Shown: in pieces, positions 32,681 to 41,128 of the stretch
How positions within the stretch are numbered: position 1 is the first letter of the stretch
Layout of the letters: each line of letters opens with the position of its first letter
Origin: Myxococcaceae bacterium
GTDB lineage: Bacteria > Myxococcota_A > Polyangia > Polyangiales > Ga0077539
Assembly: GCA_004297725.1 (NCBI GenBank)
Contig: SCUS01000071.1
Location: forward strand, 434,001 to 498,000
Reading direction: 5' to 3'
Length of the DNA: 64,000 nt
Notes under the pieces: generated by a model
What the model was told of the DNA's origin: nothing
The model's database searches: none
The model's input: the letters and a program-made list of their open reading frames with translations, nothing else
Program-made: the position numbers and the translations under genes

Positions 32681-35389
32681 TCAGCGCTGGCCGAAGCCGC
32701 CGCGGAGCTCGAAGCGCTGCCGGGCGTTGCCGAGGGAGGGGGAGCGGATGCCCAGCTCGGCGCCCACCGGGAGCCCGTAGCTGCGGAGCGACTCGGGGAT
32801 GGTGAAGCCCGGGATGGGGATCGCCGGGAGCGCGTCGTTGAGCGAGCGCTCGGCGTACTGCTGCACCAGCGCGCGGACCCCCATGACGAGGCCGTCGCGC
32901 TCGCTCATCGGGATCGACTCGCTGGTGATGGAGATCTTGACCTCGTCGAGGGTGACCCCGCCGAAGCGCAGGGTGTTGCCCGAGAGCGAGACCGCCCCGG
33001 AGGCGCGCGCCCCGACGGAGATGCGGAAGGGCTGCGCCACGCCGGGCATGGTGAACGCGACCTCCAGGGCCCCGAGGTCGAGGTTGATGCGGCCGTCGGC
33101 GCGCAGGAAGGCCACCGGCGGCAGCAGGCCCGTCACGTCGAAGCGCGAGCCCGCGGGGAGGCTGCTGGAGAAGCGCGAGGCGGGGAGGCCCACGTCGAGC
33201 CAGCCGCCGCGCCAGAGCGAGTGCATCGCCTGGTTGAGCACCGCGACGTGCACCGCGACGGTGGCCGGGGTGGAGACCGTCGGCTCGCCGGTGTCGCCGG
33301 GCGGGAGCGCGATGCCCCGGGAGGCGCGGGCGTGGGCGGGCGCGGCGGTCGAGAGGAGGGTGCCGAGGCCGAAGCGCAGCCGCGCCGCGGTGTCGGACAC
33401 GGAGGAGACGTTGACGCCGAAGCGCAGCGGGGTGGGCGTGGCGCCGTCGAGCCGGGGGACGTTGAAGGTCGCCCCGAGGCTGGAGATGTCGAGGCCCGAG
33501 AGCACGCCGTCGAGCACGCGGGAGAAGTTGGAGCTCACGTAGTCGCGCAGGGTGTTGGCCACGAGGTTGCGCACGGTGCCGTTGGCGAGGCTGACCACGA
33601 TGTCGACGATGGCGCCGGTGATGCCCGAGAAGTCCGTGGAGATGCGGCCCACGCTGGTGGTGACGGAGCCCGGGCGCACGGTGGCGCGGGGGCTTCCGCC
33701 GGAGGAGGCGAGGTCGAAGGTGACGCCGACCTCCACCGAGGCTACGTCGACCCAGCCGGAGGTGCTGAGGGTGCCCCCGATGCGGAGGCGGACGCGGATG
33801 TTCTCGAAGCGCACCACCGCGCGGAGGCCGCCGTCGACGAGGCTCAGCGAGGTGGTGTTGGGCCCGTTGAGCTCGCTGCGCTCGTAGTTCACCTCCGAGC
33901 GGAACACGCAGGTGCAGCGGCCAAAGACGCACACCTGCTGGTCGCAGGAGCTGGCCTTGAGGGGGTTGGCCGCGAGGAGCGAGCTGTGGAGCTGGTCGCG
34001 CAGCCCCTGGCTGTTGACCACGCGCTGGAGCACGTCGTCGATGGAGGTGATCGGGGTCGTCGGGTCGCCGTCGTCGACCGCGTCCTGGCGAAGGAGCATC
34101 TGGGCGCCGTCGGTGAGGTGGGCGGCCTCGCCGTTCCAGCGGTCGCTGGCGAGGAAGGCGCAGGTGCGGGAGTTCTCCCGGCCGTCGGTGTCCGTCGCGG
34201 TGACGTCGACGAAGTTCACGCCCCAGCGGGTGGTGATCGGGACGCTCACCTCGCCGCTGTCGTTGGCCGTCGCCGCGCGGCCGTTGACCGTCACGCTCCG
34301 CACGCCGGTGGTGTCCGCGAGGCGCGCCTGGAAGGTCACCATCGACCCGGCGGCGGCGTTGAGCATCGAGCCGTGCGCGGGGCCCACGCACTCGATCGCC
34401 GGCCCGCTGGAGTCGACCACGAAGGAGGTCGTCTGCACGAGCTCGCGGCCGCCCTCGGTCGCGCCGCCGACCCGCACGGTCACGGTGTAGCGGCCCTCGC
34501 GCTCGAAGGTGAGCAGCGAGCCCGCGACCGCGGCCATGGGGCTGCTGGCGTAGCTGAGCATCGCGTCGGGGATGCGGTTGCCGTAGCGGTCGGAGACCGT
34601 CGCCTGGATGTCGACCGAGGCGCCGAGCGCGTAGGTGGGCATGTCCGGAGAGCGCGCGATGACCAGCGTCGCGGGAAGCCCCGGGCGCACCGTGAGCGCG
34701 GCTCCCTCGCCGGTCGCGCCGGGCACCACGCAGCTCGCGGTGTACATGCCCGCGCGCTCGATGCGGGCGGCGAGGCCGGTCACGGTGGCGCCCATGCCCG
34801 CCGGGTCGAGGCGCAGCGTGGCGGGGGCCCCGGTGACGGCGTTGCCGAAGGCGTCGGTGACGGCGCAGGTGGCCGTGGCGGTCTCGCCCGCGGCGATCGA
34901 GGCGCGGTCGAGGGTGGTGGTGACGCGCGCGGCGTCGCCCGGGGTGATCGCCACCCGGGCGGGGGTGGCGTCGGAGAGCGAGAGCGTCGGGAAGGAGCAG
35001 GCCGCGGTGACCTCACCCACGCGGACGGCGAGGGTGCGGCCGGACTCGTCGCGCACCGCGTCGGGGGCCACGAAGGCGATCGTGGGCGTCGCGCCCACCG
35101 GCGTGGGGAGCGCGTTGCCGAGGGCGTCGCGCAGGGTGCATGTGACGGTGATGGCCTGGCCCGCGCGCACCGTCGCCGGGGCGGCGGTCTCCACGGAGGA
35201 GGGCACCGCGGCGGGGGCGTCGACGGGCTCGGGGGTGTCTTCCGGGGCGGGGACGTCATCAGGGCCCGCGTCGGCGGGCGCGGCGTCTTCGCCGGGGGGC
35301 GCCGTGTTGGCGGTGCCGCTGTTGGAGCACGCGAAGAAGACAACCGGGAGCGCGCAGAGGCGCAGCAGGAGGAACAGTCGTTGACCCAT
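32681..35389 (-). CDS. Large multidomain lipoprotein with Ig-like domains
   Basis: A 902-residue lipoprotein from ATG 35389 with lipobox VVFFACSNS and a Pro/Asp/Ala linker. Residues about 60-400 hold Ig-like repeats that each begin with RAGQAITVTCTLRDALGN or AAGETATATCAVTDAFGN, i.e. the bacterial Ig-like invasin/intimin type. A small Cys cluster (CDQQVCVFGRCTC, near 490) follows. The last 400 residues are long amphipathic strands and helices (LSLVDGGLRAVVRFENIRVR and similar), which recall lipid-binding BPI-like folds; this is a guess. Surface or periplasmic structural role likely. Confidence 0.7.
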   Translation of the reverse strand: MGQRLFLLLRLCALPVVFFACSNSGTANTAPPGEDAAPADAGPDDVPAPEDTPEPVDAPAAVPSSVETAAPATVRAGQAITVTCTLRDALGNALPTPVGATPTIAFVAPDAVRDESGRTLAVRVGEVTAACSFPTLSLSDATPARVAITPGDAARVTTTLDRASIAAGETATATCAVTDAFGNAVTGAPATLRLDPAGMGATVTGLAARIERAGMYTASCVVPGATGEGAALTVRPGLPATLVIARSPDMPTYALGASVDIQATVSDRYGNRIPDAMLSYASSPMAAVAGSLLTFEREGRYTVTVRVGGATEGGRELVQTTSFVVDSSGPAIECVGPAHGSMLNAAAGSMVTFQARLADTTGVRSVTVNGRAATANDSGEVSVPITTRWGVNFVDVTATDTDGRENSRTCAFLASDRWNGEAAHLTDGAQMLLRQDAVDDGDPTTPITSIDDVLQRVVNSQGLRDQLHSSLLAANPLKASSCDQQVCVFGRCTCVFRSEVNYERSELNGPNTTSLSLVDGGLRAVVRFENIRVRLRIGGTLSTSGWVDVASVEVGVTFDLASSGGSPRATVRPGSVTTSVGRISTDFSGITGAIVDIVVSLANGTVRNLVANTLRDYVSSNFSRVLDGVLSGLDISSLGATFNVPRLDGATPTPLRFGVNVSSVSDTAARLRFGLGTLLSTAAPAHARASRGIALPPGDTGEPTVSTPATVAVHVAVLNQAMHSLWRGGWLDVGLPASRFSSSLPAGSRFDVTGLLPPVAFLRADGRINLDLGALEVAFTMPGVAQPFRISVGARASGAVSLSGNTLRFGGVTLDEVKISITSESIPMSERDGLVMGVRALVQQYAERSLNDALPAIPIPGFTIPESLRSYGLPVGAELGIRSPSLGNARQRFELRGGFGQR

Positions 35390-35457
35390 GGCAGCCGGGG
35401 ACCATGCAACGGAACCGGTCCCACGAACAAGGCGGCCACCGGAGCGCGTCAGTGACG

Positions 35458-36594
35458 CTACGCGAGGCCTGGCAGCGAGGCGACGAGAGCGTCGAGCAGC
35501 GAAGACTGCTGCGCGCGGGTCGGCATGCCCGCGGTGGTCACGAGGTCGTCGCCCACCTCGGCCGAGGCCTCGCGGCGCAGGTCTTCGACGGCCCTGCGCA
35601 TCGCGTCGGAGAGGGCTGCGCGGGTGTCGGGGTCGACGGCCTCGCAGGCCCACCGGTGAAGGGCCCAGGAGAGCGCGGCGTGGCGGGTCTCGTCTTCGGC
35701 GATGACCTCCATCGCGGCGGTGATCCTGGTGTCGCAGGCGTGCGCGGCCTGCCAGGTGGCGACGAGCGCTCCGTAGGTCTCGCGGACGCAGCCCTCGACG
35801 GCGTTGTCGAGCGCGACGGCCTCGAGCGGGCGGGCAGGCGCGGGGGCGTGGGTCGCGAGGGTGGGCTCGCTCCCGAAGGCGCGGGCGAGTTCGACGGTGA
35901 GCTCGGTGTGGCGCCGCTCGTCGGCGACGGCGGCTCGGGCGCGCTCGATGAGCTCGGCCGGGCCGCGGTGGAGGGTGAGCTCGTCGACCATGCGATCGAA
36001 GGCGGAGACGGACGCGGACTCGAGCGCGGCGAGGCGGGCGAACCAGCCGCCGAGGTCTTCGCGCGCGGAGCCGGGGCGGTCGGAGAAGCCCTCCGGGCGG
36101 CGGCCGCCGGGGCAGGGGATCTGGCAGTGCAGGGTCGGGGTGTCGGCTGACGGCGGGGCGAGGTAGCAGTAGGTCTCGCCGACGGAGGGGTCGCGGACGG
36201 TGCAGAAGGGGCGGCAGACGGAGGGGTCGATGGAGGTGCCCGAGTCGACCCGCAGGGCCGGGGGGAGGCCGCAGGGGAAGACCACGGTCTCGCCCGCGCA
36301 GAAGGTCCCGGGGTTCTGGATGGTGCGGATCGGGTCGCAGGGGCCACGGTCGGTCACGACCGGGACGTCACGGATCGGGGGCACATCGACCGCGATGGGG
36401 ACATCGACCGCGATGGGGACATCGACCGCGATGGGGACATCGACCGCGATGGGGACATCGACCGCGATGGGGACATCGACCGAGGCGTCGCCAGGGGCGA
36501 GCGTCACCGAGGCGCCACAGCCCGAGGTCGCTGCGACCACCCACACCATTCGTCGAAACAACCGCCGTAGCGCGAGCTCGTCCTGGGTCCGCAT
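35458..36594 (-). CDS. Ferritin-like lipoprotein with VDVPIA repeat linker
   Basis: A 378-residue lipoprotein: signal with lipobox ATSGCGAS, then a tandem VDVPIA linker (residues about 38-72), a Cys-containing segment and a helical ferritin-like domain (about 165-330). The metal-type motifs are DERRHTEL and EDETRHAAL (ExxH), with a helix start ALESASVSAF. Such ferritin-like surface lipoproteins are known in myxobacteria, without tested roles. The 68-base gap to the large lipoprotein suggests separate or linked transcription. Confidence 0.75.
   Translation of the reverse strand: MRTQDELALRRLFRRMVWVVAATSGCGASVTLAPGDASVDVPIAVDVPIAVDVPIAVDVPIAVDVPIAVDVPPIRDVPVVTDRGPCDPIRTIQNPGTFCAGETVVFPCGLPPALRVDSGTSIDPSVCRPFCTVRDPSVGETYCYLAPPSADTPTLHCQIPCPGGRRPEGFSDRPGSAREDLGGWFARLAALESASVSAFDRMVDELTLHRGPAELIERARAAVADERRHTELTVELARAFGSEPTLATHAPAPARPLEAVALDNAVEGCVRETYGALVATWQAAHACDTRITAAMEVIAEDETRHAALSWALHRWACEAVDPDTRAALSDAMRRAVEDLRREASAEVGDDLVTTAGMPTRAQQSSLLDALVASLPGLA
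36383..36472 (-). repeat. Five perfect 18-bp tandem repeats coding VDVPIA
   Basis: Five identical copies of acatcgaccgcgatgggg encode the VDVPIA linker of the ferritin-like lipoprotein. Exact identity at DNA level, including third positions, indicates recent expansion by slippage. The 18-bp unit preserves the frame, so linker length can vary between strains. Confidence 0.95.
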
Positions 36595-36743
36595 GGCAGG
36601 GCCTCCAGCACGTCACGGGCCACGACCCTCGGGTGGGCCGATACCTCGGGCATTCCAGGGCTTTGCGTGATCGATGACTGTGCCGAAGTGTGCAGCGCCG
36701 TATCCGCCGGGCACGACCGCGGAGGCTTCGCTCACCCGCGAGG

Positions 36744-37961
36744 TCAGTAGGTGATCGCGCCCGACGGGCGCACGAAGCAGAGCCCGTCGGCGTTGAGGTG
36801 GCCGTAGGAGCGCGCCGAGAAGGTCACGAAGTCCCGCAGGTCGCGGATGCCGGAGGTGCCCCCGAGGTCGAAGCTGAGCGCGCTGGCGCTGCGCGGCGTG
36901 TAGCCCATCGTCTGCGCTCCCCGGTCGGGGACGGGGCGCATCATCCGGTCGAGGAGGTTGGTGGGCGCCACGCCCTGGAGGTCGTCGAGGGTCACCTCGC
37001 TCACGCCTGCGGTGGTGCGGGCGCGCGAGGCGTACTGGTCGAAGTGCAGCGGCGGGTTCTCGACCCCGAGGGCGCCCCAGAAGAGGTGGTCCATGTGGAA
37101 GGTGAGCTGGGCGCGCGCGGCGGTGCTGGCCGAGGGCTGCACGCCGGGCATCTCGTCGCCGCCGTTCTCGGGGTTGTAGCAGTTGATGTACTGCGCGGGC
37201 GCGGCCCAGCCGAGGCGGAAGGTCACCGAGGTGGGGTAGTCCGCGAAGGCCGGAGCGAGCCCGGTGGTGGCGCCCCGATAGGTCGCGGTGCCCTCGATGT
37301 ACTGGCTCCACCCTCGGCGGATCATCTGCTCGTAGAGGGCCACAGCCGCGGCGTCGAGGTTGACGTTGGTGGCGCCCGGCGTCGCGGCCACGCCGTCGTA
37401 GCTGAAGGCGTAGCGCACCGTCGTGTCGAGGCTCCCTCCCGCGGAGGGAGCGCGGATCACCGCCAGGGGGATGGCCGTCTCGGGCGCTCCGCCCGCGCCG
37501 GTGAGCGGCCCCGGCTTCTGCACGTCGACCGCGAAGGAGCCGGGCACCGACGCGACAGCGGCCCCGACGGAGGACTGGTCGGAGGTCGAGGCGCCGGGGC
37601 GGTTGATGCGGATGTTGCCGAGGGTCACGAGGATGCGGGAGAAGCGAAGCTCCCAGCCGTCGACGAAGACGATCGCTCCGGTCGCGGGCATCGAGGCGTA
37701 GTCGAAGCCGAGCTGTCCGAGGTCCTCGCTGGAGACGCTCACCTGGATGGTGCGCGGGTCGCGGGTCGCGGCGGTGAAGGCAGGCGCCACGGGCGTCGCG
37801 AAGGAGGGCGGAAGCACCGCGGCGTCGCCGGCGGGGATCACCACGTCGGCGCCCGCGTCGGTCACGGAGGCGTCGGAGGCCTCGGGGTCGTCGCCGCAGC
37901 CGGAGAGCAGGCCGGCGAGCCCGAGGAAGGCGGAGCAGAGGCGCGCGGTTGGGTGGAACAT
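36744..37961 (-). CDS. Lipoprotein in the TonB operon
   Basis: A 405-residue lipoprotein with lipobox GLLSGCGDD and an Asp/Ala-rich linker. The mature domain begins TIQVSVSSEDLGQLGFDY and has the stretch GWELRFSRILVTLGNIRIN (about 103-121), which resembles GWSITLSEARVALGPLYLN in the lipoprotein at 38025-38822. A late segment FHMDHLFWGALG and Cys at CYNPENGG and CFVRPSG may bind metal. Family not known to me. It is third in the leftward operon after the TonB receptor, 63 bases after the second gene. Confidence 0.7.
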   Translation of the reverse strand: MFHPTARLCSAFLGLAGLLSGCGDDPEASDASVTDAGADVVIPAGDAAVLPPSFATPVAPAFTAATRDPRTIQVSVSSEDLGQLGFDYASMPATGAIVFVDGWELRFSRILVTLGNIRINRPGASTSDQSSVGAAVASVPGSFAVDVQKPGPLTGAGGAPETAIPLAVIRAPSAGGSLDTTVRYAFSYDGVAATPGATNVNLDAAAVALYEQMIRRGWSQYIEGTATYRGATTGLAPAFADYPTSVTFRLGWAAPAQYINCYNPENGGDEMPGVQPSASTAARAQLTFHMDHLFWGALGVENPPLHFDQYASRARTTAGVSEVTLDDLQGVAPTNLLDRMMRPVPDRGAQTMGYTPRSASALSFDLGGTSGIRDLRDFVTFSARSYGHLNADGLCFVRPSGAITY

Positions 37962-38024
37962 AAGAGTGTGGAGAGAGCCTTTCCTTTCGAGAGGGAGGAT
38001 CCGAGGGAGGAGGGGTCGAGGCGA

Positions 38025-38822
38025 TCAGCGCGTCGGCGAGAAGCTCACCGTGAAGGACGAGCGCGAGCGGACCCTGTTGAGGAAGGCCCTCCCCACGTTG
38101 TCCTGCGCGGTGAAGCGGTAGCGGCCCTCGCGCGCGGCGCCCGTGGTGAGCTCGCGGAAGTCCGCTCCGTCGAACCAGCCGCGAGGATCGACCCGCACCC
38201 TCAGCGCGCCGCCCTCGGAGGGCGTCACCCTGGCCGGGATGCCTCGCACCTTGCGGGCCTCGTCGATCGATCCCCCGGCGCTCACCAGCGACTGATCGAT
38301 CACCAGCGAGCCCTCGAAGGGGACCTCCAGCTCGTCGCGCCGTGCCGTGCCCGCCACCCGCACCGCGGCGCCGCCCAGCGCTCCGTCTCGATTGAAGAGC
38401 CAGACCTCCGCGGTGAGGGCGGGGACGTCGATGCCGTCGCCTCCGCCGGGCACCGCGGTGAGCGCCGGGGCGAGCGCGTCGACCTCCACCTGCGTGGTGA
38501 CCTGCGCCACGATGCGCCCCGATCCCAGGTGCGCCTCGCCGTCGGCGTAGGCGCTGGGGAGCAGCAGGTCTCCGAGGCGCTGGAGGGGCGAGCGCCGGTC
38601 GCCTTCGAGCGGGGCGATGGTGTTGAGGTAGAGCGGCCCGAGGGCCACGCGGGCCTCGCTGAGGGTGATCGACCATCCCTGGTCGTTGGTGAAGCTGAGC
38701 GGCTGCGCGGCGTCGCGCTCGATGCCGGCGGCTTCGACGGCGAAGGTCACGCGCTGCGATCCGGTGGTGTCGCCGCAGCCGGGGGCGAGGGCGAGCAGCA
38801 GCGGGAGGGCGAGTCGCTTCAT
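38025..38822 (-). CDS. Lipoprotein coupled to the TonB receptor
   Basis: A 265-residue lipoprotein: MKRLALPLLLALAPGCGDT, lipobox APGC. The mature part has a beta-sandwich feel: VTFAVEAAGIERDAAQPL, then GWSITLSEARVALGPLYLN, which resembles the neighbour at 36744-37961. A paired strand VVAQVTTQVEVDALAP precedes several short strands. The start ATG overlaps the TonB receptor stop (ATGA), so translation is coupled and the product likely works with that receptor at the outer membrane. Family not assigned. Confidence 0.7.
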   Translation of the reverse strand: MKRLALPLLLALAPGCGDTTGSQRVTFAVEAAGIERDAAQPLSFTNDQGWSITLSEARVALGPLYLNTIAPLEGDRRSPLQRLGDLLLPSAYADGEAHLGSGRIVAQVTTQVEVDALAPALTAVPGGGDGIDVPALTAEVWLFNRDGALGGAAVRVAGTARRDELEVPFEGSLVIDQSLVSAGGSIDEARKVRGIPARVTPSEGGALRVRVDPRGWFDGADFRELTTGAAREGRYRFTAQDNVGRAFLNRVRSRSSFTVSFSPTR

Positions 38823-41059
38823 CGGGCGGTCTCCGTGGGCGCGCCGTGCCTCGCGGCGGCCGCGCCGAGGTGGAGGGTGAAGACCACGAACAGCTGCCTG
38901 GGCGGACCGGCGGTGAAGTGCCGCGCGGGGACGAGCGTGGGGTAGTCGCGGCTGCGGAAGTCGCTGGTGAAGTTGTACTGACCCCAGGCGTACTGCGCGT
39001 CGAAGAGGTTCTGCGCGATGAACCCGAGCTCGTAGTAGGCCCAGCGCGCCCCGACCTGGGCGTCGACGGTGAAGATCGACTGGCCGCGCTCGGAGAAGGG
39101 GAGCGGACGAGGCGCGACCCAGGTGGCGCCGAGTCCCGCGGAGGCCGTGATGGCGCGGCCGCGGATGCGCCACGGGAGCGAGCGGTGCACCGCCCCGTCG
39201 AAGCGCGCGACCCACTCGGGCACGTAGGGCACGAGGTTGCCGTCGTCGTCGAAGGTGGCCCTGGCGTAGGTGAGGTGGGCGGAGAGGTCGAGCCAGTCGT
39301 TGGTGGCGCGCGCGGCGACGAGGGCGCCCTGGCGGGTGGTGCCGGAGGCGAGGGTGTTGCGCCCCTCGGTCTCGTTGAAGATGAGGTCCTGCCCGACGTG
39401 GGTGCGGTAGTAGAGGGCGCGGGCGCTGAGCGCGAGGCCCGCGAGGCGACGGTCGAAGACCACCCCGCCCTCCAGCGCCGTGATGGGGCTGAAGGGGAGC
39501 TGCTGGTCGTTGCCGAGGTACACCGGGTCGGCCGAGCGCGCGCCCAGCCCGGCGCTCATCGCCACGGTGACGCCCTTCCAGGGACCGAGGAAGAGGGCGC
39601 CCCTCGGCTGCCACGCGATGCCGCCGGAGGTGCGCCGCTGGCTCGGGCTGCGGTAGCCCGACCGGTCGACGGAGAGGCACTCGGCGTCGAGCGGGGCGCC
39701 TCGCACCGTCACCCCTCGCACCGCGCAGCGGTCGAGCACGTCGTACTGGAAGAGGTCGGCCCGGATGCCCCCGCGCAGCACCACCCAGCCGAGCGGACGA
39801 AGCTCGGCGTCGAGGTAGAGCGCGAGGTTGGAGACGCTGTTGTCGAGGCTGTAGTCGGTGAGGTAGGGGACGTCGGTGGTGGCGCGCAGCCGCTGCTGGG
39901 TGCTGTCGACGGCGTTGTGCCGGGCGTAGGCGCCGAGCTCCAGCGACTGGGTGCGAGCGCGCCAGGTGGTGCGCAGCCGGGCCGAGGCGCGCATCCCGAC
40001 GTCGACGGTGGAGGCGGCCTGGTCGATGAGGTCGCCGCGCTGGGCGTGCAGCGACTGATACGGCTGCTGCACGTCGAGGAGCGAGCCGGTGAAGTTCTCC
40101 CGCAGGCGGAAGCTGCGGAGCGACGCCCAGGCCTGCGCGCGAAGCACCGAGGCGGTGCGGGTGCTGTCGACCTCGGCGGACACGAGGTGCCGGGAGACCT
40201 CGCTGCCCTGGGTGGGGTCGTAGGTGTCGTAGAAGCCGATGCGACCGGCGAGGTGGTCGTCTTCGCGGATCACCCCGGCAGAGCGGTATCGGATGCCGTA
40301 GGACATCGCGAGCACCCGCCAGGTGAGCGCGCCCGATCGCCCCTCGTACTGGGCGTTGGCGGTGGCGCGCTGGTAGCTGCGGTTCTGCCCGTAGCCGTCG
40401 CTGGTGGCGAGCTCGGCGCCGCCGAAGGTGCCGGCGCTCTCGCCCTCCGGGCCCCAGAGGGCGACCGTGCGGTGGGTGTTGTACGAGCCGCCGCGGTACT
40501 GGATGTGCGCCCCGCGCGCCGGGAGGCGGAGGGAGTACTGCGCCGAGCCCGCCACGGCGAAGTCGCCCTGCCGGGGGTCGAAGGGCCCCTCGAGCACGTG
40601 GAGCGACTCGACCAGCTCGGGGATGAGGAAGTGCGTGTCGGCGTAGCCCTGGCCGTGCGGGTGCGCGGGCTCGTTGATGGGGACGCCGTTGACGGAGAAC
40701 TCCAGGTCTTGCCCGCTGCGGGCGTCGAAGCCCCGGAGGAAGACCTGGTCGGCGTGGCCCTCGCCGAGCCCGTTGGCGAGGAACATCCCCGGCGCCAGCC
40801 GGAGCAGGTCGCCGGCGCTCGAGCGCGGCACCTGGGAGAGCTGGCCCACGGTGATGTTCACGTCGCCCGCCCCTCGCGGGGGCTGACCCCGACCGCGGAC
40901 GACCGCCTCGCCGGTGGAGGCCTCAGCCTCCGCGGGGGGCGCCGCCGGGGGAGGCGACTGGGCCAGGGCGGGGGCCGCGATGAGGGAGAGCGATGCGCCG
41001 AGGCAACCGCAGAACCGCAGTGCTACGCGTCGGTTCGGGGTGCTGCGCGAAGGCTCCAT
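38819..41059 (-). CDS. TonB-dependent outer-membrane receptor
   Basis: A 746-residue receptor with a signal peptide (about 1-34), a plug domain (about 55-175: RSSAGDLLRLAPGMFLANGL, FLRGFDARSGQDLEFSVNGV) and a barrel ending in strand FVVFTLHLG. NEPAHPHGQGYAD in the plug has two His. Such receptors import metal chelates, haem or vitamin B12. The substrate is not known; the Fur-family operator in its promoter and its coupled lipoproteins point to a metal. A sigma70-like promoter with the operator lies 8-37 bases upstream. The stop overlaps the first lipoprotein start. Confidence 0.9.
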   Translation of the reverse strand: MEPSRSTPNRRVALRFCGCLGASLSLIAAPALAQSPPPAAPPAEAEASTGEAVVRGRGQPPRGAGDVNITVGQLSQVPRSSAGDLLRLAPGMFLANGLGEGHADQVFLRGFDARSGQDLEFSVNGVPINEPAHPHGQGYADTHFLIPELVESLHVLEGPFDPRQGDFAVAGSAQYSLRLPARGAHIQYRGGSYNTHRTVALWGPEGESAGTFGGAELATSDGYGQNRSYQRATANAQYEGRSGALTWRVLAMSYGIRYRSAGVIREDDHLAGRIGFYDTYDPTQGSEVSRHLVSAEVDSTRTASVLRAQAWASLRSFRLRENFTGSLLDVQQPYQSLHAQRGDLIDQAASTVDVGMRASARLRTTWRARTQSLELGAYARHNAVDSTQQRLRATTDVPYLTDYSLDNSVSNLALYLDAELRPLGWVVLRGGIRADLFQYDVLDRCAVRGVTVRGAPLDAECLSVDRSGYRSPSQRRTSGGIAWQPRGALFLGPWKGVTVAMSAGLGARSADPVYLGNDQQLPFSPITALEGGVVFDRRLAGLALSARALYYRTHVGQDLIFNETEGRNTLASGTTRQGALVAARATNDWLDLSAHLTYARATFDDDGNLVPYVPEWVARFDGAVHRSLPWRIRGRAITASAGLGATWVAPRPLPFSERGQSIFTVDAQVGARWAYYELGFIAQNLFDAQYAWGQYNFTSDFRSRDYPTLVPARHFTAGPPRQLFVVFTLHLGAAAARHGAPTETAR

Positions 41060-41067
41060 CGACCCGG

Positions 41068-41096
41068 CATATACCGTTGATGCAACAGCATTGCAA
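41068..41096 (-). promoter_or_regulatory. Sigma70-like promoter of the TonB operon
   Basis: On the minus strand TTGCAA (41091-41096) stands 17 bases from TATATG (41068-41073), a classical -35/-10 spacing. The ATG at 41059 is 8 bases from the -10, so any leader is very short. Most of the operator sits between and over these boxes, which suits repression by a metal-loaded Fur-type protein. Confidence 0.5.
41080..41096. promoter_or_regulatory. Candidate Fur-family operator (6-5-6 type), site B
   Basis: ATGCAA-CAGCA-TTGCAA, also a TGCAA-N5-TTGCA palindrome, followed by TAGAAT. It matches the site before the Fur-family gene at 17 of 22 positions and overlaps the -35 box and spacer of the TonB promoter. 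It is AT-rich against a GC-rich background, which supports a function. Confidence 0.55.
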
Positions 41097-41128
41097 TAGA
41101 ATGTGGCCTGCGATTGGGGCGCTGCGCG

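Noticed and set aside
32477-35455. Open frame of nearly 1000 codons on the plus strand
   Set aside because: Antisense to the large lipoprotein at 32681-35389, with no recognisable motif and shadow-type composition.
36383-36472. Direct repeats resembling a CRISPR array
   Set aside because: Units are contiguous 18-bp copies without spacers and lie in frame inside a lipoprotein linker.
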